A stretch of DNA of 57,325 nt from Prevotella sp. (lineage in GTDB: Bacteria > Bacteroidota > Bacteroidia > Bacteroidales > Bacteroidaceae): positions 1 through 57,325 of the forward strand of contig JAEEVW010000023.1 in the NCBI GenBank assembly GCA_016291085.1, given 5' to 3'. Each line of letters opens with the position of its first letter. Position 1 is the first letter of the stretch. This document shows positions 16,379-26,857 of this stretch, in pieces. The translations under genes were made by a program, and so were the position numbers. Below the pieces are notes generated by a model. The model was not told where the DNA came from. It made no database searches and was given only the letters and a program-made list of their open reading frames with translations.

Positions 16379-17478
16379 AAATACTGCTCATAGGCGAATA
16401 CAGCAACGTGCATGCCACACTGGCAGAGGGACTGCGTGCCATAGGACACGAGGTAACGGTGGTATCCAATGGCGACTTCTGGAAGAACTACCCGCGCGAC
16501 ATCGATGTGTCACGGCCTACGGGCAAGTTGGGTGGCTTACGGTTGATGGCAAAGCTCTGCGCCCTGCTGCCCAGACTGCGCGGATACGACGTCGTGCAGC
16601 TGATAAACCCCATGTTCTTTGAACTGAAGGCAGAGCGGATGTTCTTCTTCTACAACTACCTGCGGAAACACAACAAGAAGGTGTTCCTGAGTGCCTTCGG
16701 CATGGACTACTACTGGGTGCACGAGTGCATGGAACGGAAGCCCCTGCGGTATAGCGACTTCAACTTCGGCAACGAGCTGCGTACCGATGAAGCAGCCATC
16801 ACAGAGCAGCGCGACTGGCTGGGCACCACGAAAGAACGGCTGAACAAAACAATAGCCGAGGACTGCGACGGCATCATCACCGGACTCTACGAGTATCAGG
16901 TGTGCTACGAGCCTAACTTCCCCGACAAAACGCGTTTCATTCCTTTCCCCATCAAGATGCCGGAAAGCAACCGCGTAGAGGAGCCTCACGACAAACTCAA
17001 CCTGTTTATCGGCATCAGCAAGAAACGCAGTGCCTACAAAGGAACTGATATTATGTTGAAAGCCGCCGAAGCCATCGCAGAAAGATATCCGCAACAGGTT
17101 GTCCTGCAAGTGGCCAACGGTATTCCCTTTGCACAATACGAACGGATGCTCAACGCCAGCGATGTGATTCTCGACCAGCTGTATAGCTACACACCGGCCA
17201 TGAATGCCCTGCTGGCCATGTCGAAGGGAATGATTGTCGTGGGCGGCGGTGAACCCGAGAACTACGAGATATTAGGGGAAGAAGAACTGCGGCCGATTGT
17301 CAACGTAGCGCCGAACTACGACAGTGTCTTCCATGAATTGGAACAACTGGTGCTGAAGCCTGAGCGCATCGCGGAACTGAAACGGCAAAGCGTGGAATAC
17401 GTCAGACGCCATCATGACTACATCAAGGTAGCCAAAGAATACGAAGCATTCTACAACGAAAAAAGCCAGAAAGCATAA
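16375..17478 (+). CDS. GT4-like glycosyltransferase
   Basis: 367 residues from MKILLIGEYSNVHATLAEGL; the start overlaps the previous stop by 4 bases (ATGA). A longer upstream frame exists but is the shadow of the previous gene. GT-B architecture: N-terminal half with GEYSNVHATLAEGLRAIGHE and YDVVQLINPMFF; C-terminal half with FIGISKKRSAYKGTDIMLKA and the donor-binding ILDQLYSYTPAMNALLAMSKG...VGGGEPENYE, where GGGEPE corresponds to the E-x7-E region of GT4 enzymes. It ends about 40 bases before the convergent rpsP stop, with no clear hairpin between. Donor and acceptor unknown. Confidence 0.8.
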   Translation: MKILLIGEYSNVHATLAEGLRAIGHEVTVVSNGDFWKNYPRDIDVSRPTGKLGGLRLMAKLCALLPRLRGYDVVQLINPMFFELKAERMFFFYNYLRKHNKKVFLSAFGMDYYWVHECMERKPLRYSDFNFGNELRTDEAAITEQRDWLGTTKERLNKTIAEDCDGIITGLYEYQVCYEPNFPDKTRFIPFPIKMPESNRVEEPHDKLNLFIGISKKRSAYKGTDIMLKAAEAIAERYPQQVVLQVANGIPFAQYERMLNASDVILDQLYSYTPAMNALLAMSKGMIVVGGGEPENYEILGEEELRPIVNVAPNYDSVFHELEQLVLKPERIAELKRQSVEYVRRHHDYIKVAKEYEAFYNEKSQKA

Positions 17479-17517
17479 CACTTTCTGACTTTTATTCGTT
17501 TCAAGTCGACTTGTTGC

Positions 17518-18090
17518 TTACTCAGCAGCCTCGGCGGGAGCCTCAGCAGCAGGAGCCTCCTCAGCGGGAGCCTCGGCAGCAGCGGCCTCAGCAGCCTTTG
17601 CAGCCTCTTCCTCGGCCTTAGCAGCAGCCTCAGCAGCCTTCTTCTCAGCAACCTTCTTAGCCTGTTCCTCGTTCTGAGCCTTCTCAGCCTTCAGCTGAGC
17701 AGCAGCAGCGTCCTTCTTAGCCTTAGCGTCAGCCTCAGCGATCTTGTTCAAACCGTTCTGCTTGTCTGCCTTCCAGGCATCGAACTTCTTCTGTGCAGTA
17801 GCCTCATCGAAAGCGCCCTTCTTAACGCCACCCTTCAGGTGCTTCATCAAGTAAACGCCCTCACGGCTGAGGATGTTACGTACAGTGTCGGTGGGCTGAG
17901 CACCAGTCTCTACCCAATACAGTGCACGCTCGAAATTCAGGTCTACTGTGGCAGGATTGGTGTTAGGGTTGTAAGTACCAATCTTTTCAGTGAAACGACC
18001 ATCACGTGGTGCACGAGCGTCGGCGATAACGATGCGGTAGAAAGCATAGCTCTTACGTCCGCCGCGCTGCAATCTGATTTTTGTTGCCAT
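17518..18090 (-). CDS. rpsP: 30S ribosomal protein S16 with Ala/Glu-rich C-terminal extension
   Basis: 190 residues. The first 85 or so ([29 protein letters not shown]-type region with [28 protein letters not shown]) are the conserved S16 core of the small ribosomal subunit. The rest is a charged Ala/Lys/Glu helix-forming tail ending in repeated [10 protein letters not shown] motifs; S16 is about 80-90 residues in most bacteria, and a tail of this kind is common in Bacteroidota. The start was placed at 18090 because the S16 core begins there and a TACCTTTG box lies about 67 bases upstream; an in-frame extension upstream is not conserved in the family. Confidence 0.95.
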   Translation of the reverse strand: MATKIRLQRGGRKSYAFYRIVIADARAPRDGRFTEKIGTYNPNTNPATVDLNFERALYWVETGAQPTDTVRNILSREGVYLMKHLKGGVKKGAFDEATAQKKFDAWKADKQNGLNKIAEADAKAKKDAAAAQLKAEKAQNEEQAKKVAEKKAAEAAAKAEEEAAKAAEAAAAEAPAEEAPAAEAPAEAAE

Positions 18091-18156
18091 TGTTTTTAAA
18101 TGTAATTTTGTTGTTAAATAATTGAATTTCGTGCTCTTATCTCGTAAAAGCGGCTG

Positions 18157-18164
18157 CAAAGGTA
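18157..18164 (-). promoter_or_regulatory. -7 promoter box of rpsP
   Basis: TACCTTTG followed by GCAGCCGC on the minus strand. The box and following GCAGCCGC also occur in the divergent promoter at 18257-18264, so the two promoters look duplicated. Confidence 0.65.
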
Positions 18165-18256
18165 CGAACTTTCCGCGGAATAACCAAACATTTGCCTAAC
18201 TTTTTTAGAAACTGATAAAAAGTGTGCTGGGGTTTGGTCAGGTCGTTTTTTATTTG

Positions 18257-18264
18257 TACCTTTG
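18257..18264 (+). promoter_or_regulatory. -7 promoter box of the ABC-F gene
   Basis: TACCTTTG followed by GCAGCCGC, 33 bases before the ATG. Confidence 0.65.
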
Positions 18265-18284
18265 CAGCCGCTAATAATAAATAA

Positions 18285-19910
<1,626 letters not shown>

Positions 19911-19962
19911 GAATTGGCACGAAATTTGCAAGCAGGCCCTAAAAAGAAAAAAGGTTACAACT

Positions 19963-20547
19963 ATGACAGAAGAAGAAAAGATAAACATGGAAGAGGAAGA
20001 AATCCTCGAAAACGAAGAGACACAGGAAACCCCGGACGCTCAGGAAAATTCTGAGAATCCGGAAGACTCAGAAGTTGCAGAACCCGCTGAGGAGAAAGAT
20101 CCGTTGGAGGCTGCCCAGGAAGAGATTGAGCAGTTGAAGACTCAGATTCTCTACAAGACTGCCGAGTTCGACAACTACCGTAAGCGCACCCTGAAGGAGA
20201 AAGCCGAGCTGATTCTGAATGGTGGCGAGAAGGCCGTTGGTGCCATCCTGCCCGTCATTGACGACATGGAGCGCGCACTGGCTAATGGTGAAAAGACTGA
20301 CGACCCTGCCGTGCTCCGTGAGGGCATGGAACTCATCTACAACAAGATGATGAAGGCATTGGAGAGTCTGGGTGTCAAGAAGATTGATACTGAAGACGCT
20401 GACTTCGATACGGACATGCACGAGGCTGTTGCTATGGTTCCCGGTATGGGCGACGACAAGAAAGGCAAGGTCATCGACTGTCTGCAGGCAGGCTATCAAC
20501 TGAACGATAAAGTAATCCGCCACGCCAAAGTGGCAGTAGGACAATAA
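19963..20547 (+). CDS. grpE: Nucleotide exchange factor GrpE
   Basis: 194 residues from MTEEEKINMEEEE; the upstream in-frame start at 19903 lies within the end of the ABC-F gene and adds a non-conserved basic stretch. GrpE speeds ADP release from DnaK. Acidic disordered N-terminus (about residues 1-55), long coiled coil with EFDNYRKRTLKEK, dimer interface, then the beta-wing (AMVPGMGDDKKGKVIDCLQ, GYQLNDKVIRHAKVAV). dnaJ begins 3 bases after the stop, the usual Bacteroidota arrangement; hrcA and dnaK are not in the window. Confidence 0.95.
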   Translation: MTEEEKINMEEEEILENEETQETPDAQENSENPEDSEVAEPAEEKDPLEAAQEEIEQLKTQILYKTAEFDNYRKRTLKEKAELILNGGEKAVGAILPVIDDMERALANGEKTDDPAVLREGMELIYNKMMKALESLGVKKIDTEDADFDTDMHEAVAMVPGMGDDKKGKVIDCLQAGYQLNDKVIRHAKVAVGQ

Positions 20548-20550
20548 ACC

Positions 20551-21708
20551 ATGGCACAGAAAAGAGACTACTACGAGGTGCTTGGCGTTGACAAAAACGC
20601 CACAGAAGACCAGATCAAGAAGGCGTATCGCACCATCGCTATCAAATATCACCCCGACCGCAATCCCGGCAACAAGGAGGCTGAGGAGAAATTCAAAGAG
20701 GCTGCCGAGGCCTACGACGTATTGCACGACCCGCAGAAGCGCCAGCAGTACGACACCTTTGGTTTCAACGCTCCGGGAAGCGGTGGTTTCGATCCTTTCG
20801 GAGGAACATCCATGAATATGGATGACATCTTCTCGATGTTCGGCGACATCTTTGGCGGACACGCCGGTTTTGGCGGCTTTGGCGGCAGTGCCAAGCGCGG
20901 CCCACAGGTGCATCGCGGCAGCGACCTCCGTCTGAAGGTCCGTTTGTCGTTACAGGAGATAGCCCACGGCGTCACCAAGAAATTCAAGGTACGCAAGGAC
21001 GTAGCCTGCTCACACTGTCATGGTACCGGTTCTGAAGACGGCTCAGCAACGGAGAAGTGTCCTACGTGTCACGGTACCGGTGTCATCACGCATACCACCC
21101 AGAGCATTTTCGGTATGATGCAGACGCAGGGTGTGTGTCCTACGTGCGACGGTGCCGGTACGGTCATCAAGAACAAGTGTCACCACTGTCACGGAACGGG
21201 TATCGAGAAGGGTGAAGAAGTCGTTGAGATCAAGATTCCTGCCGGCGTAGCCGAAGGCATGATAGTCAACGTACCTGGCAAGGGTAATGCCGGACTGCGC
21301 AACGGAGTGAATGGCGACATCCAGGTCTTTGTCGAGGAAGAGCCTAACGATACATTTATTCGCGACGACAACAACCTGATATACAACCTGTTGCTTGATT
21401 TCCCGACAGCAGCACTTGGCGGCGACGTTGAGATTCCCACCATCGAGGGAACACGTCTGAAGGTTAAGATGGAGCCAGGCACACAACCCGGCAAGACACT
21501 GCGTCTGCGTGGCAAGGGACTGCCTGCCGTACAAGGCTACGGACGTGGCAATGGCGACTTGGTGGTCAACGTCAGCGTGTATGTTCCGAAGACGCTGACG
21601 AGCGACGAGAAGCGAGCCATCGAACAATTCCGCCAGAGCGACAACTTCAAGGGCGATGCTGCCACCAAGCAAAGCATTTTCCAGAAGTTCAAGAATTATT
21701 TTAATTAA
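20551..21708 (+). CDS. dnaJ: Chaperone DnaJ (type I J-protein)
   Basis: DnaK co-chaperone, 385 residues. J domain at residues 1-70 with the HPD triad (KYHPDRNPG), Gly/Phe-rich linker (residues 75-115: [19 protein letters not shown]), then the zinc-binding domain with four Cys motifs [32 protein letters not shown], and two client-binding beta domains ending in [15 protein letters not shown] sequence. Complete, in operon with grpE. The 27 bases to folC are a G/A-rich short repeat. Confidence 0.97.
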   Translation: MAQKRDYYEVLGVDKNATEDQIKKAYRTIAIKYHPDRNPGNKEAEEKFKEAAEAYDVLHDPQKRQQYDTFGFNAPGSGGFDPFGGTSMNMDDIFSMFGDIFGGHAGFGGFGGSAKRGPQVHRGSDLRLKVRLSLQEIAHGVTKKFKVRKDVACSHCHGTGSEDGSATEKCPTCHGTGVITHTTQSIFGMMQTQGVCPTCDGAGTVIKNKCHHCHGTGIEKGEEVVEIKIPAGVAEGMIVNVPGKGNAGLRNGVNGDIQVFVEEEPNDTFIRDDNNLIYNLLLDFPTAALGGDVEIPTIEGTRLKVKMEPGTQPGKTLRLRGKGLPAVQGYGRGNGDLVVNVSVYVPKTLTSDEKRAIEQFRQSDNFKGDAATKQSIFQKFKNYFN

Positions 21709-21735
21709 GGAGTTGAGGAATAAGGAGAGAAGGAT
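21706..21735 (+). repeat. Stop-to-start A/G-rich array between dnaJ and folC
   Basis: Starting in the dnaJ TAA, the units TAAGGAG, TTGAGGA, ATAAGGA, GAGAAGG lead to the folC ATG. Period about 7. It also supplies purine-rich sequence that could act as a ribosome binding site. Confidence 0.6.
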
Positions 21736-23034
21736 ATGACCTATCAGGAAACCTGCGATTACCTGTATAGCCAGATGCCCATGTTCGAACGACAGGGCGC
21801 TTCGGGCTACAAGGAAGGGCTTAGCAACACCCATGCACTTGACGAGCATTTCGGACATCCCCACCAGTCGTTTGCAACCATTCATGTGGCGGGCACGAAT
21901 GGCAAGGGAAGCGTGTCACACATGCTGGCATCCGTACTTCAGGAGTGTGGTTATGTCGTAGGTCTCTACACCTCACCCCACCTGGTTGACTTCCGCGAAC
22001 GCATTCGCATCAACGGACACCCCATCAGCGAGGAATACGTCGTCGATTTCGTCGAACACGAGCGTGCTTTCTTCGAACCCCTGCACCCGTCTTTCTTCGA
22101 GGTGACCACCGCGCTGGCCTTCAAGTATTTCAGCGACATGCAGGTCGATATAGCCGTTGTCGAGGTTGGACTTGGCGGACGGCTGGACTGCACCAACATC
22201 ATCAATCCCGTCGTGTCGGTCATTACCAACATCAGCTTTGACCACACACAATTCCTGGGCGATACACTTGAAAAGATTGCCGAGGAAAAAGCGGGTATTA
22301 TTAAAAGAGGAACGCCCGTAGTGATTGGTGAAAACCATCCGCTGACCCGCCCCGTCTTCGAGGCTAAAGCCAGGAAAATGGGAGCCCCCATCGTTTTCGC
22401 TGAGGACGAGCCCGAGATTATCAGTGCCCAGCCTACCGCAGATGGCGGCATGCACTACGAGACACGCCATGTGGGGGCGCTCGACGGTGACTTGGGCGGC
22501 ATCTACCAGCAGAAGAATCTGAATACCGTGCTCCATGCGCTGAAAACGCTCGAGGAGCGCGGATTCCTTCACTTTCCCGGAAGCGACTGCATAGAACTGC
22601 ACAATGGCATTGCCCATACATGCAGCAACACCGGACTCATGGGTCGCTGGCAAACCATCCAGCAGACGCCGCGTGTGGTTTGCGACACCGGACATAATGT
22701 TGGCGGATGGCAGTATCTGAGCCGTCAGCTGGCCATGGTTGAGTGCGAAAAAATGCACATCGTGTTCGGAATGGTGAACGACAAAGACATCGATAGTGTG
22801 CTCGAAATGCTTCCAAAGCATGCAATTTACTATTTTACGAAGGCTGACACAAAAAGAGCCCTTAACGAGCATTCTTTACGCCTTCTTGCTGTCAACCACG
22901 GACTCTCCGGAAATTGCTATCCCTCTGTAGATAAGGCATATAGCGCTGCTTTGGAACATGCCGGCGACAACGATTTTGTGTTCGTTGGAGGCTCCAGTTA
23001 CGTGGTCGGCGACTTCCTCAAAAATTGCATTTAG
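21736..23034 (+). CDS. folC: Bifunctional folylpolyglutamate synthase/dihydrofolate synthase
   Basis: Mur-ligase-fold enzyme of folate metabolism: adds Glu to dihydropteroate and extends the polyglutamate tail, ATP-dependent. 432 residues. P-loop HVAGTNGKGSVSHML (about residue 50), the Omega-loop region with SPHLVDFRERI, VEVGLGGRLDCTNII, ISFDHTQFLGDTLEKIAEEKAGI, and C-terminal domain with WQTIQQTPRVVCDTGHNVGG and GSSYVVGDFL. All typical motifs intact. Last gene of the grpE-dnaJ-folC run before a new promoter at 23100. Confidence 0.95.
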   Translation: MTYQETCDYLYSQMPMFERQGASGYKEGLSNTHALDEHFGHPHQSFATIHVAGTNGKGSVSHMLASVLQECGYVVGLYTSPHLVDFRERIRINGHPISEEYVVDFVEHERAFFEPLHPSFFEVTTALAFKYFSDMQVDIAVVEVGLGGRLDCTNIINPVVSVITNISFDHTQFLGDTLEKIAEEKAGIIKRGTPVVIGENHPLTRPVFEAKARKMGAPIVFAEDEPEIISAQPTADGGMHYETRHVGALDGDLGGIYQQKNLNTVLHALKTLEERGFLHFPGSDCIELHNGIAHTCSNTGLMGRWQTIQQTPRVVCDTGHNVGGWQYLSRQLAMVECEKMHIVFGMVNDKDIDSVLEMLPKHAIYYFTKADTKRALNEHSLRLLAVNHGLSGNCYPSVDKAYSAALEHAGDNDFVFVGGSSYVVGDFLKNCI

Positions 23035-23099
23035 AAGTTTTTAACACTCCCGTAAACGTTTTTTACGGCGTTTCATTTGCCATTCTCGTTTTTTTTCGG

Positions 23100-23107
23100 T
23101 TACTTTG
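23100..23107 (+). promoter_or_regulatory. Probable -7 box of the galactose operon
   Basis: TTACTTTG followed by GC, 35 bases before the galM ATG; a one-mismatch fit to TAnnTTTG. Confidence 0.5.
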
Positions 23108-23142
23108 CAACTTAGAATCAAGTAACTTAAAACGTTAACAAT

Positions 23143-24234
23143 ATGGCAAACACAACAGAAACAGCGAATCTGTGCGGTTTGAACCGCAAAGATTTCCAAA
23201 CCACAATCAATGGTAAGAAGACGGATCTTTACATTCTGAAGAACCGTAAGGGTTATGAAGTAGCTATCTCCAACTATGGTGGAGCCATCTGCGCCATCAT
23301 GGTTCCCGACAAGGATGGCAACGTGGCAAACGTCATTCAAGGACATGCCAATATCCAGCAGCTCACCAGCGGACAGGAACCCTACCTGTCTACACTTATT
23401 GGTCGTTGGGGTAACCGCATCTGCAAGGGTCAGTTCACGCTGAACGGCAAGGACTACCAGCTGGCACTCAACGATGGTCCTAACCACCTGCACGGTGGCA
23501 ACAAGGGTTTCAACTGCAAGGTTTGGGACGCTCGTCAGATGGGACCTCGCTCACTGGCTCTGCACCGCATCTCTTCCTATGGTGAGGAAGGTTACACAGG
23601 CGAGTTGGACGTTACGGTAGAGTTCACCTTTACCGACCAGAACGAGCTGGTTATTGAGTATCTGGCCACCACGAACAAGAAAACCATCGTCAACCTGACG
23701 CACCACGCCTTCTTCTCACTGGCAGGCATCGCAGATCCCACTCCCACTATCGAGGATCAGATTTGCGAAATCAATGCCGACTTCTATCTGCCCACCGATG
23801 ACACCGCTATTCCTACGGGTGAAATCCTGAAGGTGGCTGGCACTCCGTTCGATTTCCGCACTCCGAAGGCTTTCGGCAAGGACATCGACGCTGATGACGA
23901 GCAGATTAAGTTTGGTCATGGCTTCGACCACAACTACGTATTAAATAAGAAGGAAGAGGGCGAGTTGAGTTTTGCAGCCCGCATTACCGAACCCAAGAGC
24001 GGCCGCACCCTGGAGTGCTACACCACCGAACCCGGCATGCAGCTCTACACCGCCAACTTCGCTACCGGCTACAAGGGTGTTCAGGGTGCCACGTTCCCCC
24101 GTCGCAGCGCTGTCTGCCTCGAGACTCAGCACTTCCCCGACACGCCCAACCGCCCGTACTTCCCCTCGGTGATCCTGCATCCTGGACAGCAGTACAAGCA
24201 TAAGACGATTTATCGCTTTGGCGTGGTTGAGTAA
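23143..24234 (+). CDS. galM: Aldose 1-epimerase (galactose mutarotase)
   Basis: Interconverts beta- and alpha-galactose before galactokinase. 363 residues, cytosolic (no signal peptide, although other Bacteroidota paralogues can be exported). Visible motifs: TLIGRWGNRICKGQF, NDGPNHLHGGNKGF with the substrate His, the catalytic-His region NLTHHAFFSL, and ETQHFPDTPNRPYFP holding the catalytic Glu-side segment. First gene of galM-transporter-galK. Distances of 35 and 28 bases between genes and one shared promoter fit an operon for Leloir-pathway galactose use. Confidence 0.93.
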   Translation: MANTTETANLCGLNRKDFQTTINGKKTDLYILKNRKGYEVAISNYGGAICAIMVPDKDGNVANVIQGHANIQQLTSGQEPYLSTLIGRWGNRICKGQFTLNGKDYQLALNDGPNHLHGGNKGFNCKVWDARQMGPRSLALHRISSYGEEGYTGELDVTVEFTFTDQNELVIEYLATTNKKTIVNLTHHAFFSLAGIADPTPTIEDQICEINADFYLPTDDTAIPTGEILKVAGTPFDFRTPKAFGKDIDADDEQIKFGHGFDHNYVLNKKEEGELSFAARITEPKSGRTLECYTTEPGMQLYTANFATGYKGVQGATFPRRSAVCLETQHFPDTPNRPYFPSVILHPGQQYKHKTIYRFGVVE

Positions 24235-24269
24235 TAAGCCATTGACAACTAATTAGACTTTATTACAAT

Positions 24270-25592
24270 ATGAGTAATCAAAAACAAAACGGAAGCATCA
24301 TAGCCATTGTGACTATGATGTTTCTTTACGCCATGATTTCGTTTGTGACGAACCTTGGCGCGCCCATCGGTGTTATATGGAAGAACCAGCCTGAAATCGG
24401 CGGTTCCAACGTATTGGGTATCATGGGTAACTTCATGAACTTCTTTGCTTACCTGTTCATGGGTATTCCTGCTGGTAAGATGCTTACCAAGGTTGGCTAC
24501 AAGAAGACGGCTCTCATCGGTATTGCCGTAGGTTTCATCGGCGTGCTCATCCAGTTCCTGTCAGGATTCTCAGGTGGCATCCCCGGCTTCTGCATCTATC
24601 TGTTTGGTGCCTTCGTGTCGGGTTTCTCCGTTTGTATCCTGAACACCGTCGTCAACCCCATGCTCAACCTGCTGGGTGGCGGTGGCAACCGTGGCAACCA
24701 GCTGAACCTTATCGGTGGCACGCTCAACTCGCTGTCAGGCACCATGACGCCTATGCTTGTCGGTGCACTCATCGGTACCGTGACAGCATCGACCCAGATG
24801 GCCGACGTCAATCTGGTGATGTATATCGCCATGACTGTCTTCGCAGCAGCCTTCATCATCCTCACCTTCATTCCCATTCAGGACCCCGAGTTGGGCAAGG
24901 TTACTGCTGAGACCAAGTTCGAGCACTCCCCTTGGTCATTCCGCCATTGTCTGTTGGGCGTTATCGCCATCTTCGTCTACGTAGGCGTCGAGGTTGGTAT
25001 CCCTGGCGGTCTGAACTTCTATCTGTCCGACACCACAGCCAACGGTGCCTGGGTGAATCCCGAAGCCGTGCTCAACGCTGCCACCATCGGTGGTGCCGTA
25101 GCCGCCATGTACTGGTTGCTGATGCTCGTGGGCCGTATGATTGGCAGTGCCATTGGCGGTAAGTTCTCTTCACGTCAGATGATGCTGTTCACCACCTTTA
25201 TCGGAATGGTACTCATCGTGGCTGCCATCCTCACTCCGAAGAGCGTAACGGCTACCATGCCGCTGGTGAAGATTCTCGAGGGTTCCGTCGAAATGACCAC
25301 CGTGCCCCTGAGCGCCATTCTCCTGGTTCTCTGCGGTCTCTGCACCTCTATCATGTGGGCATCCATCTTCAATCTGGCTACCGAAGGTCTGGGCAAATAC
25401 ACCGCTCAGGCATCAGGTATCTTTATGATGATGGTTGTGGGCGGTGGCGTGCTCCCCGTCGTACAGAATTTCTTTGCTGACATTATGGGCTATATGCCAA
25501 GCTATTTCATCTATCTGCTCGCTATGGCCTATATGTTCTACTACGCCCTGCTCGGCTGCAAGAACGTCAACAAAGACATCCCAGTGGAGTAA
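24270..25592 (+). CDS. MFS sugar transporter (glucose/galactose or fucose-permease type)
   Basis: Inner-membrane major facilitator of 440 residues with about 12 hydrophobic segments (IVTMMFLYAMISFVTNLG, NFFAYLFMGIPAGKML, then GYKKTALIGIAVGF as the loop 2-3 signature region). Residues RIG-type basic loops and LLMLVGRMIGSAIGG mark the second half. It lies between galM and galK, so galactose or a galactose-yielding sugar is the likely substrate. Proton coupling is assumed from the family. Confidence 0.85.
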   Translation: MSNQKQNGSIIAIVTMMFLYAMISFVTNLGAPIGVIWKNQPEIGGSNVLGIMGNFMNFFAYLFMGIPAGKMLTKVGYKKTALIGIAVGFIGVLIQFLSGFSGGIPGFCIYLFGAFVSGFSVCILNTVVNPMLNLLGGGGNRGNQLNLIGGTLNSLSGTMTPMLVGALIGTVTASTQMADVNLVMYIAMTVFAAAFIILTFIPIQDPELGKVTAETKFEHSPWSFRHCLLGVIAIFVYVGVEVGIPGGLNFYLSDTTANGAWVNPEAVLNAATIGGAVAAMYWLLMLVGRMIGSAIGGKFSSRQMMLFTTFIGMVLIVAAILTPKSVTATMPLVKILEGSVEMTTVPLSAILLVLCGLCTSIMWASIFNLATEGLGKYTAQASGIFMMMVVGGGVLPVVQNFFADIMGYMPSYFIYLLAMAYMFYYALLGCKNVNKDIPVE

Positions 25593-25623
25593 ATAGTAAA
25601 TCGTCAAATAGTAAATTGATATG
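25590..25623 (+). repeat. Stop-to-start AATAGTAAAT array before galK
   Basis: TAAATAGTAAATCGTC then AAATAGTAAATTGAT bridges the transporter stop and the galK start. The same sub-units (AATAGTCAAATAGTAAAT) occur in the bamD-rpoZ gap at 41283-41390, the only case here of two loci sharing a unit. Confidence 0.65.
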
Positions 25624-26787
25624 ATGGAAATTGATTATGTAAGAAGCCGTTTCATCAAGCACTTTGATGGAAAGACCGGCAATGTATATGCCTCTCCAGG
25701 CCGTATTAACCTCATTGGCGAGCACACCGACTACAACGGCGGTTTCGTGTTCCCAGGCGCAGTTGACAAAGGTATCATGGCAGAAATGCGTGCCAACGGT
25801 ACTGAAGACACCGTGATGGCCTATGCCATCGACCTGAAGGACCGCGTTGACTTCCACCTGAACGACCCCGCCGGTCCCCGTGCCTCATGGGCTCGCTACA
25901 TCTACGGTATCGCCCTCGAAATGAAGAAGTTGGGCGTTCCCGTCAAGGGCTTCAACATCGCCTTTGCCGGTGATGTTCCCCTCGGTGCCGGCATGTCCAG
26001 CAGCGCTGCTATGGAGAGCTGCTTCGCCTGTGGCCTGAACGACATTTTCGGCGACAACAAGGTTTCTCAGTGGGATATGGCACTGGCCGGACAGGCTACC
26101 GAGCACAACTACTGCGGTGTCAACTGCGGCATCATGGACCAGTTTGCCTCCGTCTTCGGCAAGGCAGGCTGTCTGATGCGCCTCGACTGCCGTAGCCGCG
26201 AGTTCGAATACTTCCCCTTCAAGCCCGACGGCTATCGCCTCGTGCTGCTCGACAGCGTCGTGAAGCACCAGCTGGCAGGCTCACCCTACAACGACCGCCG
26301 CAACTCATGCGAAAATGTGGTGAAACACATCCAGGCCAAGCATCCGGAAGGCAAGTTCGAAACCCTGCGCGACTGCACATGGGAGCAGCTTGACGAAGTC
26401 CGTGCCGAGGTCGGCGAAGAGGACTACAAGCGCGCCAAGTTCGTGCTCGGCGAGAAAGACCGCGTACTCGGCGTCTGCGACGCCCTCAACGAAGGCGACT
26501 ACGAGAAAGTTGGTGAGCTGATGTATCAGACCCACGAAGGCCTGTCGAAGGACTATGAGGTCAGCTGCGAAGAGCTTGACTTCCTGAACGACATCGCCCG
26601 CGAGTGTGGCGTTACCGGTTCACGCATCATGGGCGGCGGCTTCGGCGGTTGCACCATCAACCTCGTGCGCAACGACCTCTACCGTCAGTTCATCGCTACG
26701 GCCAAGCAGAAGTTCAACGAGAAGTACGGCCACGAGCCCAAGATCTACGATGTCGTCATCGGCGACGGCTCGCGCAAGCTCTGCTAA
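25621..26787 (+). CDS. galK: Galactokinase
   Basis: GHMP-family kinase phosphorylating alpha-galactose at C1 with ATP. 388 residues from MMEIDYV (25624 would lose one Met). Motif 1 SPGRINLIGEHTDYNGGFVFP is the galactokinase signature; motif 2 PLGAGMSSSAAMESC binds ATP phosphate; the catalytic Asp is in CGIMDQFASVFG; motif 3 is SRIMGGGFGGCTINLV. Complete. galT and galE are not in the window. A strong hairpin follows. Confidence 0.97.
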   Translation: MMEIDYVRSRFIKHFDGKTGNVYASPGRINLIGEHTDYNGGFVFPGAVDKGIMAEMRANGTEDTVMAYAIDLKDRVDFHLNDPAGPRASWARYIYGIALEMKKLGVPVKGFNIAFAGDVPLGAGMSSSAAMESCFACGLNDIFGDNKVSQWDMALAGQATEHNYCGVNCGIMDQFASVFGKAGCLMRLDCRSREFEYFPFKPDGYRLVLLDSVVKHQLAGSPYNDRRNSCENVVKHIQAKHPEGKFETLRDCTWEQLDEVRAEVGEEDYKRAKFVLGEKDRVLGVCDALNEGDYEKVGELMYQTHEGLSKDYEVSCEELDFLNDIARECGVTGSRIMGGGFGGCTINLVRNDLYRQFIATAKQKFNEKYGHEPKIYDVVIGDGSRKLC

Positions 26788-26804
26788 TCATTGATCCTCC
26801 AAAT

Positions 26805-26850
26805 AAAGAATGAGGGTATGGCAGTTTTGTCATACCCTCATTTCTTTCAT
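26805..26850 (+). terminator. Terminator after galK, shared with the convergent HU gene
   Basis: Perfect 12-bp stem (26809-26820 with 26831-26842) with a 10-base loop, flanked by AAAG on one side and TTTCTTTC on the other. It lies between the convergent galK and HU-fusion genes, so it can act in both directions. Confidence 0.85.
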
Positions 26851-26857
26851 TTTCCGC

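Noticed and set aside
20068..20913. 281-codon minus-strand frame across grpE-dnaJ
   Set aside because: Antisense to two well-conserved chaperone genes.
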